A stretch of 64,000 nucleotides of DNA. It comes from Acetobacteraceae bacterium (GTDB lineage Bacteria; Pseudomonadota; Alphaproteobacteria; Acetobacterales; Acetobacteraceae). The notes beneath the pieces are model-generated. The model was not told where the DNA came from, searched no databases, and worked only from the letters and a program-made list of their open reading frames with translations. Of the stretch, positions 1 through 9,506 are shown piece by piece. Position 1 is the stretch's first letter. The number at the start of each line of letters is the position of its first letter. Both the position numbers and the translations under genes were made by a program. The DNA lies in the NCBI GenBank assembly GCA_024280945.1, contig JAMXLO010000103.1, forward strand, positions 1-64,000, read 5' to 3'.

Positions 1-13
1 AGGTCGCGCGAGG

Positions 14-29
14 CGCGCCGCAAGGCGCG
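14..29. other. GC stem-loop with GCAA tetraloop
   Basis: The arms CGCGCC (14-19) and GGCGCG (24-29) enclose the loop GCAA, a GNRA tetraloop. No T-run follows, so this is not a textbook intrinsic terminator. It could be the 3' end of the transcript entering the window from the left. Position and pairing are seen; the role is inference. Confidence 0.3.
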
Positions 30-109
30 TCCTAGAGGAATGGCCGTCCCGCACCAAAACGGTGCGGACAGAACCCGGCTTACAGGCCGTCTGGCATTTC
101 GCCCCCAAA

Positions 110-138
110 TTGATCCACAGGAACAAAAGCACAACAAT
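110..138 (+). promoter_or_regulatory. Possible sigma-70 promoter of the dcw cluster
   Basis: TTGATC (110-115) and AACAAT (133-138) are separated by 17 bp and match the housekeeping -35 and -10 hexamers at four of six positions each. The site lies in the 284-bp gene-free leader of mraZ and upstream of the four MraZ-type boxes, which would then fall in the transcribed leader. The match is weak and other starts are possible. Confidence 0.3.
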
Positions 139-202
139 CATGCGCTTAACCCGCTGATACCTAGGCAAAATCTCCAGCCGTGGGGAGCAAATGTCCTTGC
201 TG

Positions 203-236
203 CCCACAATCGCCCATGCTATCCCATGCCATCCCA
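203..236 (-). promoter_or_regulatory. MraZ operator: four TGGGN boxes, 10-bp period
   Basis: CCCA occurs at 203-206, 213-216, 223-226 and 233-236, an exact 10-bp period. Read on the minus strand these are four TGGGN pentamers separated by 5-nt spacers. This is the arrangement described for the E. coli MraZ binding repeats (TGGGN with 5-nt spacers). The block starts 82 bp and ends 49 bp upstream of the mraZ ATG, so it is well placed for autorepression of the dcw operon. The spacing is seen directly; binding is inferred from the family. Confidence 0.8.
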
Positions 237-284
237 AACAGGCTGGCGCAGAGGGGCGTCGGGCCGGAAAGGCACCAGGTACGG

Positions 285-749
285 ATGGCGAGCTTCCTTG
301 GCACCCACCAGAACAGGTTGGACGCCAAGGGCCGCGTCTCTGTTCCGGCTTCGTTTCGTGCCTCATTGCGCGCTCGCGACGACAACAACGGAACGCACCT
401 CGTGCTGCGGCCATCGCATCAGCATCGCTGCATCGAAGCTTGGCCAACCGTTGAATTTGAAGCACTGGCCAAGCCATTGAACCGACTCGATTTGTTCAGT
501 CAGGCTCACGATGACTTGGCAGCATCACTTTATTCGGATGCATTCCCGGTCGAAGCCGACAAGGAAGGTCGAATCCTCCTGCCCGATAACCTCGTCAGCT
601 ATGCTGGACTTGGTGAGACCGTGGTATTCATGGGTCTCGGCCGCATCTTCCAGATCTGGGAACCCGAGGCGGCAGAGCGCCGGCGAGCCGAGGCACGCGA
701 GCGGGCGAGGACCCATGGGCTGACGCTGCCCGGGAGCGGTTCGCAGTGA
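285..749 (+). CDS. mraZ: MraZ, transcriptional regulator of the dcw cluster
   Basis: The product is 154 residues, the normal MraZ length. It has two SpoVT-AbrB half-domains, each with the conserved D-x-x-G-R turn: [13 protein letters not shown] near residue 13 and [12 protein letters not shown] near residue 88. MraZ forms a ring-shaped oligomer that binds TGGGN repeats upstream of its own gene and represses the dcw operon; four such repeats lie just upstream. I chose the ATG at 285 because family proteins begin with a short M-x-x-F-x-G-x-x stretch. The frame is open back to 180, but that extension has no family resemblance. The stop overlaps the rsmH start by 4 bp (GTGA), so translation is coupled. 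Confidence 0.96.
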   Translation: MASFLGTHQNRLDAKGRVSVPASFRASLRARDDNNGTHLVLRPSHQHRCIEAWPTVEFEALAKPLNRLDLFSQAHDDLAASLYSDAFPVEADKEGRILLPDNLVSYAGLGETVVFMGLGRIFQIWEPEAAERRRAEARERARTHGLTLPGSGSQ

Positions 750-1672
750 CCCACATTCCCGTCATGTTGCCGGACGTCGTTCGCCTGATGGCACCGCACG
801 CCGGTGGCGTGTATCTCGACGGCACGTTCGGCGGTGGCGGTTATGCGGTCGCCCTGCTTGAAGCGGTGCCCTGCACGGTCTGGGCGATCGACCGCGATCC
901 TGATGCGATCGCGCGCGGTGCCGCGCTCGCCGCGCGATATTCCGGCCGGCTGCATCTGATCCAGGGTCAGTTCGGGGACATGCTGGCGCTGCTGGCCGAG
1001 AATGGGGTCGCGGCGCTGGACGGCGTCATGCTGGATCTGGGCGTCTCGTCGTTCCAGCTCGATGACTCGGCGCGCGGCTTCTCGTTCCGCACCGACGGCC
1101 CGTTGGATATGCGCATGAGCCGCAATGGCCGAACGGCGGCGGACCTCGTCAATACGCTGCCCGAACGCGAACTGGCGGATCTGCTGTACGAACTCGGCGA
1201 AGAGCGTGCGTCGCGGCGGATTGCACATGCCATCGTTGCTGCCCGAGCCGAGGCGCCGATCACCACGACGGGCCGCCTCGCCGCCATCATCCGCGGCGTG
1301 TTGCCGCCCGACCGCTCCGGCATCGATCCGGCGACGCGCAGCTTCCAGGCACTGCGCATCAGCGTGAACGATGAACTCAGCGAGGTCGCGCGCGCGCTGG
1401 CGCAGGCGAGTGAGCTTCTGGCCCCTGGCGGCCGCTTGGTCGTGGTCTCGTTCCACTCGCTGGAAGACCGCATCGTCAAGCGGTTCATGACCGAGGCCGC
1501 CGGTCGCGCGCCATCACCGTCGCGGCACGATCTGCGCGGCCTTGCTGCACGCCCGGCCCCCCGGTTCCGTTTGCTCACCACCCGCCCGCTGCGTCCGACT
1601 GCGGCGGAGACAGCAATCAATCCGCGCGCCCGTAGCGCGCGGCTGCGTGCAATGGCGCGCGTCGTCGCATGA
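746..1672 (+). CDS. rsmH: 16S rRNA (cytosine(1402)-N4)-methyltransferase RsmH
   Basis: This 308-residue protein methylates N4 of C1402 in 16S rRNA in the ribosomal P site, using S-adenosylmethionine. The N-terminus [10 protein letters not shown] and the SAM loop DGTFGGGGY (residues 25-33) are typical, as are LDLGVSS near residue 92, RMSRN near 122, and the C-terminal [15 protein letters not shown]. Length matches the family. Translation starts at GTG 746, overlapping the mraZ stop as GTGA, and ends in an ATGA overlap with ftsL. mraZ-rsmH-ftsL is the conserved opening of dcw clusters. Confidence 0.97.
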   Translation: MTHIPVMLPDVVRLMAPHAGGVYLDGTFGGGGYAVALLEAVPCTVWAIDRDPDAIARGAALAARYSGRLHLIQGQFGDMLALLAENGVAALDGVMLDLGVSSFQLDDSARGFSFRTDGPLDMRMSRNGRTAADLVNTLPERELADLLYELGEERASRRIAHAIVAARAEAPITTTGRLAAIIRGVLPPDRSGIDPATRSFQALRISVNDELSEVARALAQASELLAPGGRLVVVSFHSLEDRIVKRFMTEAAGRAPSPSRHDLRGLAARPAPRFRLLTTRPLRPTAAETAINPRARSARLRAMARVVA

Positions 1673-2415
1673 TCCGGCCGTTCACCCTGGTCTGTTTTCT
1701 GCTCGCCTGCGGATCGGGCCTCTACCTCTACCAGGCCAAGCACCGCGTGCAGGTGCTGGATCATGCAATCGAGAAGATCGTCCGCGAAACCAACGAACGG
1801 CGCGAGCGCATTCGCGTTCTGCATGCCGAGTGGACTTTGCAGAACGACCCGCAGCGGCTGCAGGTCCTGGCGGATCAGTTCCTGGCATTGAAGACGGTTG
1901 CGCCAGGGCAATTCACCAGCCTGGCAGATCTGAACAACCGCCTGCCCCCCGTGCCGCCACCCGAGGATGCTAGTCCGCCGCCTGCGCCGCCCTTGCCCCC
2001 GGTGGCCGATGCGGCGCCGCCCGAAGAGCCGAAGCCAGTCCCAGTCGCGGTCAACAGGCCGCCGCCACCCCCGCCGCCGGCTCCGGTGGCGCCAAAGCCC
2101 GCGTCGGTGGTGGCAGCAGCGTCGCCACCGCCGCGTCCGCCGGAGCGCGAGCACGAACCGGAGCACAGGTCGCCGCCATCGCCGCCGCGCCCGGTGATCG
2201 CGGAAGTGCGGACAGAAGGGCGCGCACCGGTGCGGCCGACGCCGGTGCCGACGCGCCCGGTGCTCGCCCCCGAAGCACCACGACCCCCGGCGGCGGCGCC
2301 CGCTGTCACTAGCGGCTCGGCCCTCGGCATGGCGCGCAACGGATCCGTGTCGCTGCCGCGCCCGATGCCAGTCACCGCATCGCAGTGGGTCTCCAACGGC
2401 GGCGGCGGAGGCTGA
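1669..2415 (+). CDS. ftsL: FtsL-like division protein with long proline-rich tail
   Basis: The position between rsmH and ftsI, a single N-terminal membrane segment (about residues 4-21) and a following heptad-like region (about 25-60) identify FtsL, the small bitopic protein that scaffolds FtsQ and the FtsWI synthase. The segment [16 protein letters not shown] after the coil matches alphaproteobacterial FtsL. The protein is 248 residues, against about 90-130 usually. From about residue 90 it becomes a Pro/Ala/Glu/Arg-rich, probably disordered periplasmic tail with runs such as [14 protein letters not shown]. The start overlaps rsmH (ATGA). The core call is firm; the function of the tail is unknown. 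Confidence 0.88.
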   Translation: MIRPFTLVCFLLACGSGLYLYQAKHRVQVLDHAIEKIVRETNERRERIRVLHAEWTLQNDPQRLQVLADQFLALKTVAPGQFTSLADLNNRLPPVPPPEDASPPPAPPLPPVADAAPPEEPKPVPVAVNRPPPPPPPAPVAPKPASVVAAASPPPRPPEREHEPEHRSPPSPPRPVIAEVRTEGRAPVRPTPVPTRPVLAPEAPRPPAAAPAVTSGSALGMARNGSVSLPRPMPVTASQWVSNGGGGG

Positions 2416-2417
2416 CG

Positions 2418-4412
2418 ATGACCGACGCCCCGCCAGCGAATGCAATCCCCCGCGAAACCCCGGCCTGGCGCCGTGGTGCCGCCACCGGCGATGCCGTCCC
2501 GCGCATCGAAATGGTGCGCGTGACCCAGCCGGACCTGCAGCGTCGTGGCGCGCTGGAGAAGACCCGCGGTCGTCTCGTCTATGCGGCGTTCGGTTTCGGC
2601 CTGCTGTTTCTCGCCGTGATCGCCAAGTTGGCGGACGCGACGATCCTGCAGCCGCTCGCGCCGCACCGGCCAGAGAAATCCATCGAAGCGCTGTTCACTG
2701 CACCGAAACAAAGCAACTCGACGATGGCTGCCGCTCAGCGCGCCATGATCACCGATCGCAACGGCCAGATCCTGGCAATATCGTTGCCGACCGTCGCGGT
2801 GTTCGCCGATCCCCGGCAGATCATCGATCCGGCCGATGCTGCACACCGGTTGAAGCAGGTGCTGCCGCGACTGAACGAGGACGAGGCGCGGACCCGGCTG
2901 TCGGACACCAACCGGCAGTTCGTCTACCTGGAGCGCCAGATCACCCCACGCGAACAACTGGCGATCAACAACCTGGGCATTCCCGGCATCGATTTCCGTC
3001 CGACCGAGCAGCGGCACTATCCGATGGGCCGCACCGCATCGCAGGTGCTCGGGGGCACCGACGTCGATGAACACGGCGTCGCGGGCGTGGAAAAATATTT
3101 TGATCGCCGCCTGTTCGACGACAACACGCCGTTGCGACTGTCGCTCGATGTGCGCGTTCAGGCGGTGGTGCGCGACGAGCTTTCCAAGGCGATCGACTTC
3201 TTCCAGGCGATCGGCGGCTGCGGCATTGTCATGGATGTGCGCACCGGCGAAGTGCTCGCAATGGTCAGCCTCCCCGACTATGACGCCAACGACTATCGGA
3301 AGGCGATCGACGACCAGAAATTCAATCGTGCGGTCACCGGCATGTACGAGCCAGGCAGCACTTTCAAGCTGCAGACCGCATCGATGGCGCTGGACTCCGG
3401 CATCGTGCACATCTGGGACAAATTCGACGCAGCGCACGACATCCACATCGGCCGGTTCACCATCAGCGACTTCGAGGGCAAGCACCGGATCCTGTACTTG
3501 CCCGAGGTGCTAGCTTACTCCTCCAACCTCGGCGCTGCGCGCATCGCCGAAACGGTGGGTGGCGAGCGGCAGCGCGCGTGGCTCCGGAGCATGGGCATGT
3601 TCGCCCGGGTCGGCATCGAGCTGCCGGAGGCGGGATTGCCGATCATTCAGCCGGCATCGGCCTGGAAAGAGATTGTCACGATGACGGTGGCGTTCGGCCA
3701 CGGCATTTCGGTCTCGCCGCTTCACGTGGTTCGCGGCACGGCCGCGGTGGCGACCGGGGTCCTGCAGCGTCCCACCATCGTCGCGCTGCCACCCGGTGAT
3801 CGGCCACCTGCGGGCGCGCCGGTGATGGAGCCAGCCGTAGCGGACACGATGCGCAGGCTGATGCGCCTGGTGGTCACTGACGGGTTTGGCAAGCAGGCGG
3901 AAGTTGCCGGCTACTATCCGGGCGGCAAGACCGGCACTGCCGAAAAGGTTGGAAAGCACGGCTACAAGCGCGGCTTCAAGGAGAATTTCAACGTTGCGGC
4001 GTTCACCAGCGTGTTTCCCATGAACGGGCCACGCTATGCCGTCTACATGATGGTCGACGAGCCGCACGGCAATAAGAGCACCTATGGCTACTCAACCGCG
4101 GGCTGGGTGGCCGCACCTGCTGCCGGCCGGGTGATCGCCCGCGTTGCGCCGATGCTGGGCATGTTGCCTGATACCCAGGACGCGCCGCAGATCAACCAGG
4201 CGCTCTACATTCCGTTGCAGCCGGCGCGTCCGCCCGCCGCGCCGCGCGGTCCGGTGACCGCCGGATCACCTCCTGCTCCGGCGCCGCGGCCAGCGCTGAC
4301 ATTGCCGGTAAGTCCGCTCGCGCCAGCACGCCCGATCGCGCGTGATCCGCGCCACGAAGCTGCGTCGTCCCCCGCACCGGCCGCGGCCGCTCCTTCCCTT
4401 GCGGCTCGCTGA
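2418..4412 (+). CDS. ftsI: Peptidoglycan DD-transpeptidase FtsI (PBP3)
   Basis: This class B penicillin-binding protein cross-links septal peptidoglycan. The 664 residues contain one N-terminal membrane segment (about residues 52-75), a dimerisation region, and a transpeptidase domain with all three catalytic motifs: S-T-F-K with nucleophile Ser314, S-S-N at 368-370 and K-T-G at 504. The start ATG 2418 lies 8 bp after GGCGGAGG, which overlaps the end of ftsL. An in-frame start at 2385 would lie inside ftsL and is less likely. The C-terminus (after about residue 600) is a Pro/Ala-rich extension past the catalytic domain, echoing the tail of FtsL. The stop lies inside or just before the murE start region. 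Confidence 0.97.
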   Translation: MTDAPPANAIPRETPAWRRGAATGDAVPRIEMVRVTQPDLQRRGALEKTRGRLVYAAFGFGLLFLAVIAKLADATILQPLAPHRPEKSIEALFTAPKQSNSTMAAAQRAMITDRNGQILAISLPTVAVFADPRQIIDPADAAHRLKQVLPRLNEDEARTRLSDTNRQFVYLERQITPREQLAINNLGIPGIDFRPTEQRHYPMGRTASQVLGGTDVDEHGVAGVEKYFDRRLFDDNTPLRLSLDVRVQAVVRDELSKAIDFFQAIGGCGIVMDVRTGEVLAMVSLPDYDANDYRKAIDDQKFNRAVTGMYEPGSTFKLQTASMALDSGIVHIWDKFDAAHDIHIGRFTISDFEGKHRILYLPEVLAYSSNLGAARIAETVGGERQRAWLRSMGMFARVGIELPEAGLPIIQPASAWKEIVTMTVAFGHGISVSPLHVVRGTAAVATGVLQRPTIVALPPGDRPPAGAPVMEPAVADTMRRLMRLVVTDGFGKQAEVAGYYPGGKTGTAEKVGKHGYKRGFKENFNVAAFTSVFPMNGPRYAVYMMVDEPHGNKSTYGYSTAGWVAAPAAGRVIARVAPMLGMLPDTQDAPQINQALYIPLQPARPPAAPRGPVTAGSPPAPAPRPALTLPVSPLAPARPIARDPRHEAASSPAPAAAAPSLAAR

Positions 4413-5841
4413 GATCATGCGATCGGTCCCCGCAGCTTGTGGTGGTCTGGACATCGCTGGCGTCACCGCCGACAGCCGTCGCGTCGTGCCCGGCTTTCTG
4501 TTTGCCGCGATCCCCGGCAGCCGTGACGACGGCCGCCTCTATATCGCCGATGCCGTATCACGCGGCGCCGTTGCGGTGCTGGCGCCGGAAGGCACAAGCT
4601 GGCCACCTGGCGTGCCGCCGCGTCCGCTGCTTCAGGACCCGGAGCCACGCCGCCGCCTCGCTCAGCTTGCTGCAGCGCTCGCCGGCATCCAACCGCGCGT
4701 CCTGGTCGCGGTCACCGGCACCAATGGCAAGACCAGCACGGTCGAATTCCTCCGTCAGCTCTGGGCGGCCAACGGCCGGCCCGCCGCCAGCCTGGGCACG
4801 TTAGGACTGGTCGCGCCGGGCTTCGATCCGGGGCCGGGCCTCACCACCCCGGACCCGGTCAGTCTGGCCGAGACCCTGGCCGAGATTGCCCGCGCCGGCA
4901 TCCAGCACGCAGCGATGGAGGCATCCTCGCACGGTCTCGACCAGTTTCGCCTGGACGGCGTCCGGCTGACTGCCGGAGCCTTCACCAATCTCACGCGCGA
5001 CCATCTGGATTACCACGGCTCGCTTGACGCCTACCGCCAGGCGAAGCTGCGTCTGTTCGCCGACCTGTTGCCCGCGGGTGCACCGGTCGTGGCGAGCAGC
5101 GCTATGGACGCGGCAACGCTCTCGGTCCTGGCCGATATCGCCGCGCGGCGCCGGCTCGACCTGCGCACCGTTGGCGACGCCGGCCGCGCGATCCGGATCG
5201 TGGCAGTGCAGCCACGATCCGATGGTCAGCTGTTGCGCCTGGATGCGGCTGGCATACGGCGGGAGGTCATGCTGCCGCTGCCGGGCCGCTTCCAGGTGGA
5301 CAATGCATTGCTGGCCGCCGCGCTCGCCATGGCCGTGGGCGAGCGTGACGTGCTGGACCAGCTGTCAGCGCTGCAAGGCGTGCGGGGTCGTCTGGAACTC
5401 GCGGCGCGGCTCTCCAATGGGGCAGCCGTCTACGTCGATTATGCCCACACCCCGGATGCGCTGGAGCGCCTGCTGGTCGCGCTGCGCCCACATACGTCGG
5501 GCCGGCTGCATGTGGTGTTCGGTGCCGGCGGCGATCGCGACCGTGGCAAGCGGCCTCTCATGGGCGCCGCCGCCGCGCGCTTCGCCGATGTGGCGATCGT
5601 GACCGACGACAATCCGCGGAGCGAAGACCCGGCCGACATCCGCGCAGCCATCCTTGCAGCCTGCCCGGGCGCACGCGAGATCGGCGATCGCAAGCGCGCC
5701 ATCGCCGAGGCGCTGAATGGCCTCGGGCCCGGGGACGTACTGGCCGTCGCGGGCAAGGGCCACGAGCAGGGCCAGACAATCGGCAACACCGTCATCCCGT
5801 TCGACGACGTGGACGTGGTACGGCGGCTGGTCGGCGCATGA
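4399..5841 (+). CDS. murE: UDP-MurNAc-tripeptide synthetase MurE (meso-DAP type)
   Basis: MurE adds meso-diaminopimelate to UDP-MurNAc-L-Ala-D-Glu in the cytoplasm. The ATP loop GTNGKTST lies at about residues 107-114, and DNPRSED (from residue 404) is the DNPR signature of enzymes that use meso-DAP rather than lysine. The start is uncertain. The family N-terminus resembles MRLAEIM, which TTG 4399 would supply and which overlaps ftsI by 14 bp. ATG 4417 begins 6 codons later and would lose that motif; GTG 4342 adds a basic stretch overlapping the ftsI tail. The stop overlaps the murF ATG (ATGA). Confidence 0.95.
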   Translation: MRLAEIMRSVPAACGGLDIAGVTADSRRVVPGFLFAAIPGSRDDGRLYIADAVSRGAVAVLAPEGTSWPPGVPPRPLLQDPEPRRRLAQLAAALAGIQPRVLVAVTGTNGKTSTVEFLRQLWAANGRPAASLGTLGLVAPGFDPGPGLTTPDPVSLAETLAEIARAGIQHAAMEASSHGLDQFRLDGVRLTAGAFTNLTRDHLDYHGSLDAYRQAKLRLFADLLPAGAPVVASSAMDAATLSVLADIAARRRLDLRTVGDAGRAIRIVAVQPRSDGQLLRLDAAGIRREVMLPLPGRFQVDNALLAAALAMAVGERDVLDQLSALQGVRGRLELAARLSNGAAVYVDYAHTPDALERLLVALRPHTSGRLHVVFGAGGDRDRGKRPLMGAAAARFADVAIVTDDNPRSEDPADIRAAILAACPGAREIGDRKRAIAEALNGLGPGDVLAVAGKGHEQGQTIGNTVIPFDDVDVVRRLVGA

Positions 5842-7211
5842 CCACGCTCTGGACAGCGGCGGATCTGCTGGAGGCGACCGGCGGCAGGATGGATACGCCG
5901 TTTGCCGCCACAGGCGTGTCGATCGACACCCGCACCCTGCAGGCGGGCGACCTCTTCATTGCCCTTGCAGGCGAGAATGGCGATGGCCACGCCTTTGTCG
6001 CCGAGGCGCTGGCGAACGGCGCGGCCGGCGCCATGGTGCATCGCGACGTCGCGGGTGCTGATCCCTCGCTGCGGGTCGATGACACGCTCGCGGGCCTGCA
6101 TCGTCTCGGAGGCTACGCGCGGCTGCGCTTCAATGGCCGGCTGGTCGCAGTGACCGGCAGCGTCGGCAAGACCACGACCAAGGAGATGCTGCGGACGCTG
6201 CTGTCCGCGCTCGGTCGCACGCATGCCGCCGTTGCCTCCTACAACAACCACTGGGGCCTGCCGCTGACATTGGCGCGCACCCCGTTGGACACCCAGTACT
6301 GCATCGCCGAAATCGGCATGAACCACGCCGGCGAGATCGCCCCGCTCGCACGTCTTGCGCGGCCGCACGTCGCGGTGATCACCTCAGTGGAAAAGGCGCA
6401 TATCGGCTTCCTTGGTTCGCTCGAGGCGATTGCAGACGAGAAGGCGGCCATCCTGGAAGCATTGCGGCCCGACGGTGTCGCGGTGCTGCCGGCGGACACG
6501 CCGTTGCTGCCGCGCCTGCGCGCGGCTGCGGGCAACGCGCGTATCGTCACCTTCGGTATGACACCCGAGGCGGACGCGCGTCTCCTGCACCTGTCGATGG
6601 ATGCCGAAGGCAGCGACGTAACCGCGGAATTCGCGTGTGAGCGGCTGCACTTCCGCCTGCGCGCACCAGGGCGGCATATGGCGATCAACGCGCTTGCCGC
6701 GATCGCTGCCGCGGCAGTGCTGGCGGATGCCGCACCCGAACCCATCGTCCGCGCGGTCGAACGATTTGCGCCGGTGGCAGGTCGTGGCGCGCGCCGGCAA
6801 ATCGATGTTCCCGGCGGCGCAGCGCTGCTGCTGGACGAGAGCTACAATGCCAATCCCGCCTCGATGCGCGCCGCGCTTGCCGTGCTGCGCCTGCAGCCCG
6901 CGCGTCGCCGTGTGGCTGTTCTCGGCGACATGCTGGAACTTGGTGATTCGGCGCCCGCCGAACACAGCGCGCTTGCCATCGATGTCGCCGCCGCAGCCGA
7001 CTCTCTGTTCGCCTGCGGGCCGCTGATGCGGGGCCTCTACGACTCTGTTCCAGAATCCATCCGCACCGCTTATGCCGCCGACTCTGCCGCGCTGGCCCCC
7101 ATGGTGGTCCGGGCCATCGCGCCGGGCGACGCTATCCTGATCAAAGGCAGTCTCGGCAGCCGGATGAAGCTGGTGGTCGATGCCCTCCCATCACATGCAA
7201 AGGCTGCCTGA
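5838..7211 (+). CDS. murF: UDP-MurNAc-tripeptide:D-Ala-D-Ala ligase MurF
   Basis: MurF completes the UDP-MurNAc-pentapeptide by joining D-Ala-D-Ala to the tripeptide. The 457 residues show the three-domain Mur ligase layout: N-terminal substrate domain ([14 protein letters not shown]), ATP domain with [11 protein letters not shown] from residue 107, and C-terminal domain with [11 protein letters not shown] near residue 334. [10 protein letters not shown] near 135 is typical of MurF. The gene overlaps murE by 4 bp and mraY by 1 bp (TGATG). Confidence 0.97.
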   Translation: MTTLWTAADLLEATGGRMDTPFAATGVSIDTRTLQAGDLFIALAGENGDGHAFVAEALANGAAGAMVHRDVAGADPSLRVDDTLAGLHRLGGYARLRFNGRLVAVTGSVGKTTTKEMLRTLLSALGRTHAAVASYNNHWGLPLTLARTPLDTQYCIAEIGMNHAGEIAPLARLARPHVAVITSVEKAHIGFLGSLEAIADEKAAILEALRPDGVAVLPADTPLLPRLRAAAGNARIVTFGMTPEADARLLHLSMDAEGSDVTAEFACERLHFRLRAPGRHMAINALAAIAAAAVLADAAPEPIVRAVERFAPVAGRGARRQIDVPGGAALLLDESYNANPASMRAALAVLRLQPARRRVAVLGDMLELGDSAPAEHSALAIDVAAAADSLFACGPLMRGLYDSVPESIRTAYAADSAALAPMVVRAIAPGDAILIKGSLGSRMKLVVDALPSHAKAA

Positions 7212-8299
7212 TGCTGTATGATCTCGCGCGGCCGTTTGCCAACCAGTTCATCCTGTTCAACCTGTTTCGCTACATCACGTTTCGCTCGGGCGCCGCGTGC
7301 CTGACCGCACTGGTGGTCAGCTTCATTCTCGGCCCACCATTGATTCGTTGGCTGAAGTCGAAGCAGACGAATGGCCAGCCGATTCGCGATGACGGTCCGG
7401 AGCGTCATCTCATCGAGAAGAAGGGCACGCCCACCATGGGCGGCGTGCTGATCCTGTTCGCGCTGACGATCTCTACGCTGCTCTGGGTCGATCTTCGCAA
7501 TGCCTATGTCTGGGCGGTGATCTTCGTCACGCTCGGCTACGGCGCACTGGGCTTCGCCGACGACTACCGCAAATTGTCACGGCAGAACCACAAAGGCATC
7601 TCGCCGCGGGCGAAGCTGCTGGCGCAGATGCTGATCGGCTTGGTCGCGGGCGTTTGGCTTATGCTGCTCACGAAGGGCGAGTTGGCGACATCGCTGACCA
7701 TACCCGTATTCAAGGACGTGCTGATCCCACTCGGCATCATGTTTCCGTTGTTCGCAATGTTGGTGATGCTCGGCGCATCCAACGCCGTGAACCTGACCGA
7801 CGGCCTGGATGGCCTCGCGATCGTGCCGACCATCATCTGTGCCGGCGTATTCGCGCTGATCGCCTATCTCGTCGGCAACCGGATCTTCGCCGATTATCTG
7901 CAGCTCAACCCGGTGCCTGGTGTTGGCGAACTGCCGGTGTTCTGCGGGGCTCTGATCGGCGCGGGGCTTGGGTTCCTGTGGTTCAACGCGCCCCCCGCTG
8001 CGGTCTTTATGGGCGATACCGGATCGCTTGCACTGGGTGGCGCGCTGGGTGCCGTCGCGGTCGCGACCAAGCATGAGATCGTTCTGATGATCACGGGCGG
8101 CCTGTTCGTGGTGGAAACCGTCTCCGTCATCATTCAGGTGTTCTGGTACAAGCGCACCAAACGGCGCATCTTCCTGATGGCGCCGCTGCATCATCACTTC
8201 GAAAAGAAGGGCTGGTCGGAACCGACGATCGTCATCCGCTTCTGGATCATCTCGATGATCCTGGCTCTCGTCGGCCTGGCGACGCTGAAGATCCGATGA
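7211..8299 (+). CDS. mraY: Phospho-MurNAc-pentapeptide transferase MraY
   Basis: MraY transfers phospho-MurNAc-pentapeptide from UDP to undecaprenyl phosphate, making lipid I at the inner membrane. The protein has the usual 362 residues and about ten hydrophobic segments. Family motifs visible are KKGTPTMGG near residue 73, FADDYRK near 115, [10 protein letters not shown] near 195 and [12 protein letters not shown] near 322. The start ATG forms TGATG with the murF stop. At its 3' end the stop overlaps the ATG of a 27-codon ORF instead of the murD gene expected here. Confidence 0.97.
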   Translation: MLYDLARPFANQFILFNLFRYITFRSGAACLTALVVSFILGPPLIRWLKSKQTNGQPIRDDGPERHLIEKKGTPTMGGVLILFALTISTLLWVDLRNAYVWAVIFVTLGYGALGFADDYRKLSRQNHKGISPRAKLLAQMLIGLVAGVWLMLLTKGELATSLTIPVFKDVLIPLGIMFPLFAMLVMLGASNAVNLTDGLDGLAIVPTIICAGVFALIAYLVGNRIFADYLQLNPVPGVGELPVFCGALIGAGLGFLWFNAPPAAVFMGDTGSLALGGALGAVAVATKHEIVLMITGGLFVVETVSVIIQVFWYKRTKRRIFLMAPLHHHFEKKGWSEPTIVIRFWIISMILALVGLATLKIR

Positions 8300-8379
8300 A
8301 GCGTCCCATGTCACTTCGGCCATTGTCGCGAATCGTGCGGTTCCGCTTCCCTGCTCACTCGACGGCGGGATCAGCCTGA
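8296..8379 (+). CDS. 27-codon coupled ORF in the murD position
   Basis: An ATG at 8296 overlaps the mraY stop (ATGA). The frame stays open for 27 codons and ends in a TGA that overlaps the ftsW ATG (TGATG at 8377-8381). The peptide begins MKRPMSL, is Arg/Ser-rich and resembles no family I know. In most alphaproteobacteria this is exactly where murD sits, with the same two kinds of overlap. It may be what is left after an in-frame murD deletion, kept because it carries ribosomes from mraY to ftsW. Geometry is seen; origin and role are inference. Confidence 0.45.
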   Translation: MKRPMSLRPLSRIVRFRFPAHSTAGSA

Positions 8380-9506
8380 TGCCAACACTCTCGCGCGCCG
8401 ATAATTCGATTCTTGGCCGCTGGTGGTGGACAGTGGATCGCTGGACGCTGGGCGCGATCGGCGTGCTGATCGGCTTCGGTTACATCATGATGCTGGCAGC
8501 GAGCCCAGCAGTGGCAGAGCGCATCGGCTCCTCGCGCGACATCTTCATCCTCAAGCAGGTGTTCTTCCTGGCCGCCGCCGGCGGGGTCGTTGTCGCCGTA
8601 TCGCTGCTCTCGCCGCGCAGCATCCGGCGCGTGGCGATCATCGGCTGCATCATCGCGCTGGCGCTGACCGTCGCGACCATGTTCATCGGCGTCGAGATCA
8701 AAGGTGCACGTCGCTGGATCGCCTTGCCCGGCCTGTCGGTGCAGCCTTCCGAGTTCCTCAAGCCCTGCTTTGCCGTGGTTGCCGCCTGGCTCATCAGCGA
8801 GGGCCGCCGCACACCTCGCTTCCCAGGCAAGCTGTTGGCGATCGGCGTCTTCCTGGCGATCGCACTGCTGCTCAAGTCGCAACCGGATGTCGGCATGCTG
8901 GCGGTGATCTCCGCAGTGTTCTTCGCCCAGCTCTACATCGACGGCCTGAACCTGTTTCTGGTGGCCATGCTGCTGATCACCGCAGCGTTCGGCGGCGTCG
9001 GCGCCTACATGTTCTTCCCGCATGTGCAGCGCCGCGTCGAGGCGTTCCTGCATCCCGGCAACGGCATCGGCACCGACTATCAACCGCGCACTGCGCTGGA
9101 GGCCTTCGGCAACGGCGGACTGCTCGGTCGCGGTCCGGGTGAAGGCCATGTCAAAGATGTGTTGCCCGACGCGCACGCCGACTTCGTCTTCGCAGTCGCC
9201 GGCGAAGAGTTCGGCATGATCGTCTGCCTGATCATCATCGCCGTGTTCGGTTTCATCGTGCTGCGCGGCCTGCTGCGGCTGTTGAAGGAGCAGGACCTGT
9301 TCGTGGTGCTGTCCTGCACCGGCCTGGTCGCCGGTTTCGGCCTGCAGGCGTTCATCAACATGGCCTCGTCGCTGCAGCTCATCCCGACCAAGGGCATGAC
9401 GCTGCCGCTGATCTCGTACGGCGGCTCGTCGGCGCTGGCGGTGGCAATCGGCATGGGCATGCTGTTGGCGCTGACGCGACGCCGCCATCACGCGGACGCG
9501 GCATGA
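8379..9506 (+). CDS. ftsW: Septal peptidoglycan glycosyltransferase FtsW
   Basis: FtsW is the SEDS-family glycan polymerase of the divisome and works with FtsI. The 375 residues contain about ten membrane segments. Family features include GARRWI with QPSEFLKP near residue 110-128, KSQPDVGMLAV near 166, and the C-terminal PLISYGGSSAL near 345. FGNGGLLGRGPGEG near 245 is the conserved loop that carries the catalytic region. Translation is coupled to the small upstream ORF (TGATG) and to murG downstream (ATGA at 9503). Confidence 0.97.
   Translation: MPTLSRADNSILGRWWWTVDRWTLGAIGVLIGFGYIMMLAASPAVAERIGSSRDIFILKQVFFLAAAGGVVVAVSLLSPRSIRRVAIIGCIIALALTVATMFIGVEIKGARRWIALPGLSVQPSEFLKPCFAVVAAWLISEGRRTPRFPGKLLAIGVFLAIALLLKSQPDVGMLAVISAVFFAQLYIDGLNLFLVAMLLITAAFGGVGAYMFFPHVQRRVEAFLHPGNGIGTDYQPRTALEAFGNGGLLGRGPGEGHVKDVLPDAHADFVFAVAGEEFGMIVCLIIIAVFGFIVLRGLLRLLKEQDLFVVLSCTGLVAGFGLQAFINMASSLQLIPTKGMTLPLISYGGSSALAVAIGMGMLLALTRRRHHADAA

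Noticed and set aside
3-35. Possible 3' end of an upstream gene ending in TAG at 33-35
   Set aside because: Only about ten codons are visible and none is recognisable.
967-3485. Long minus-strand frames across rsmH, ftsL and ftsI
   Set aside because: They are GC-bias shadows of well-conserved + strand genes with no recognisable domains.
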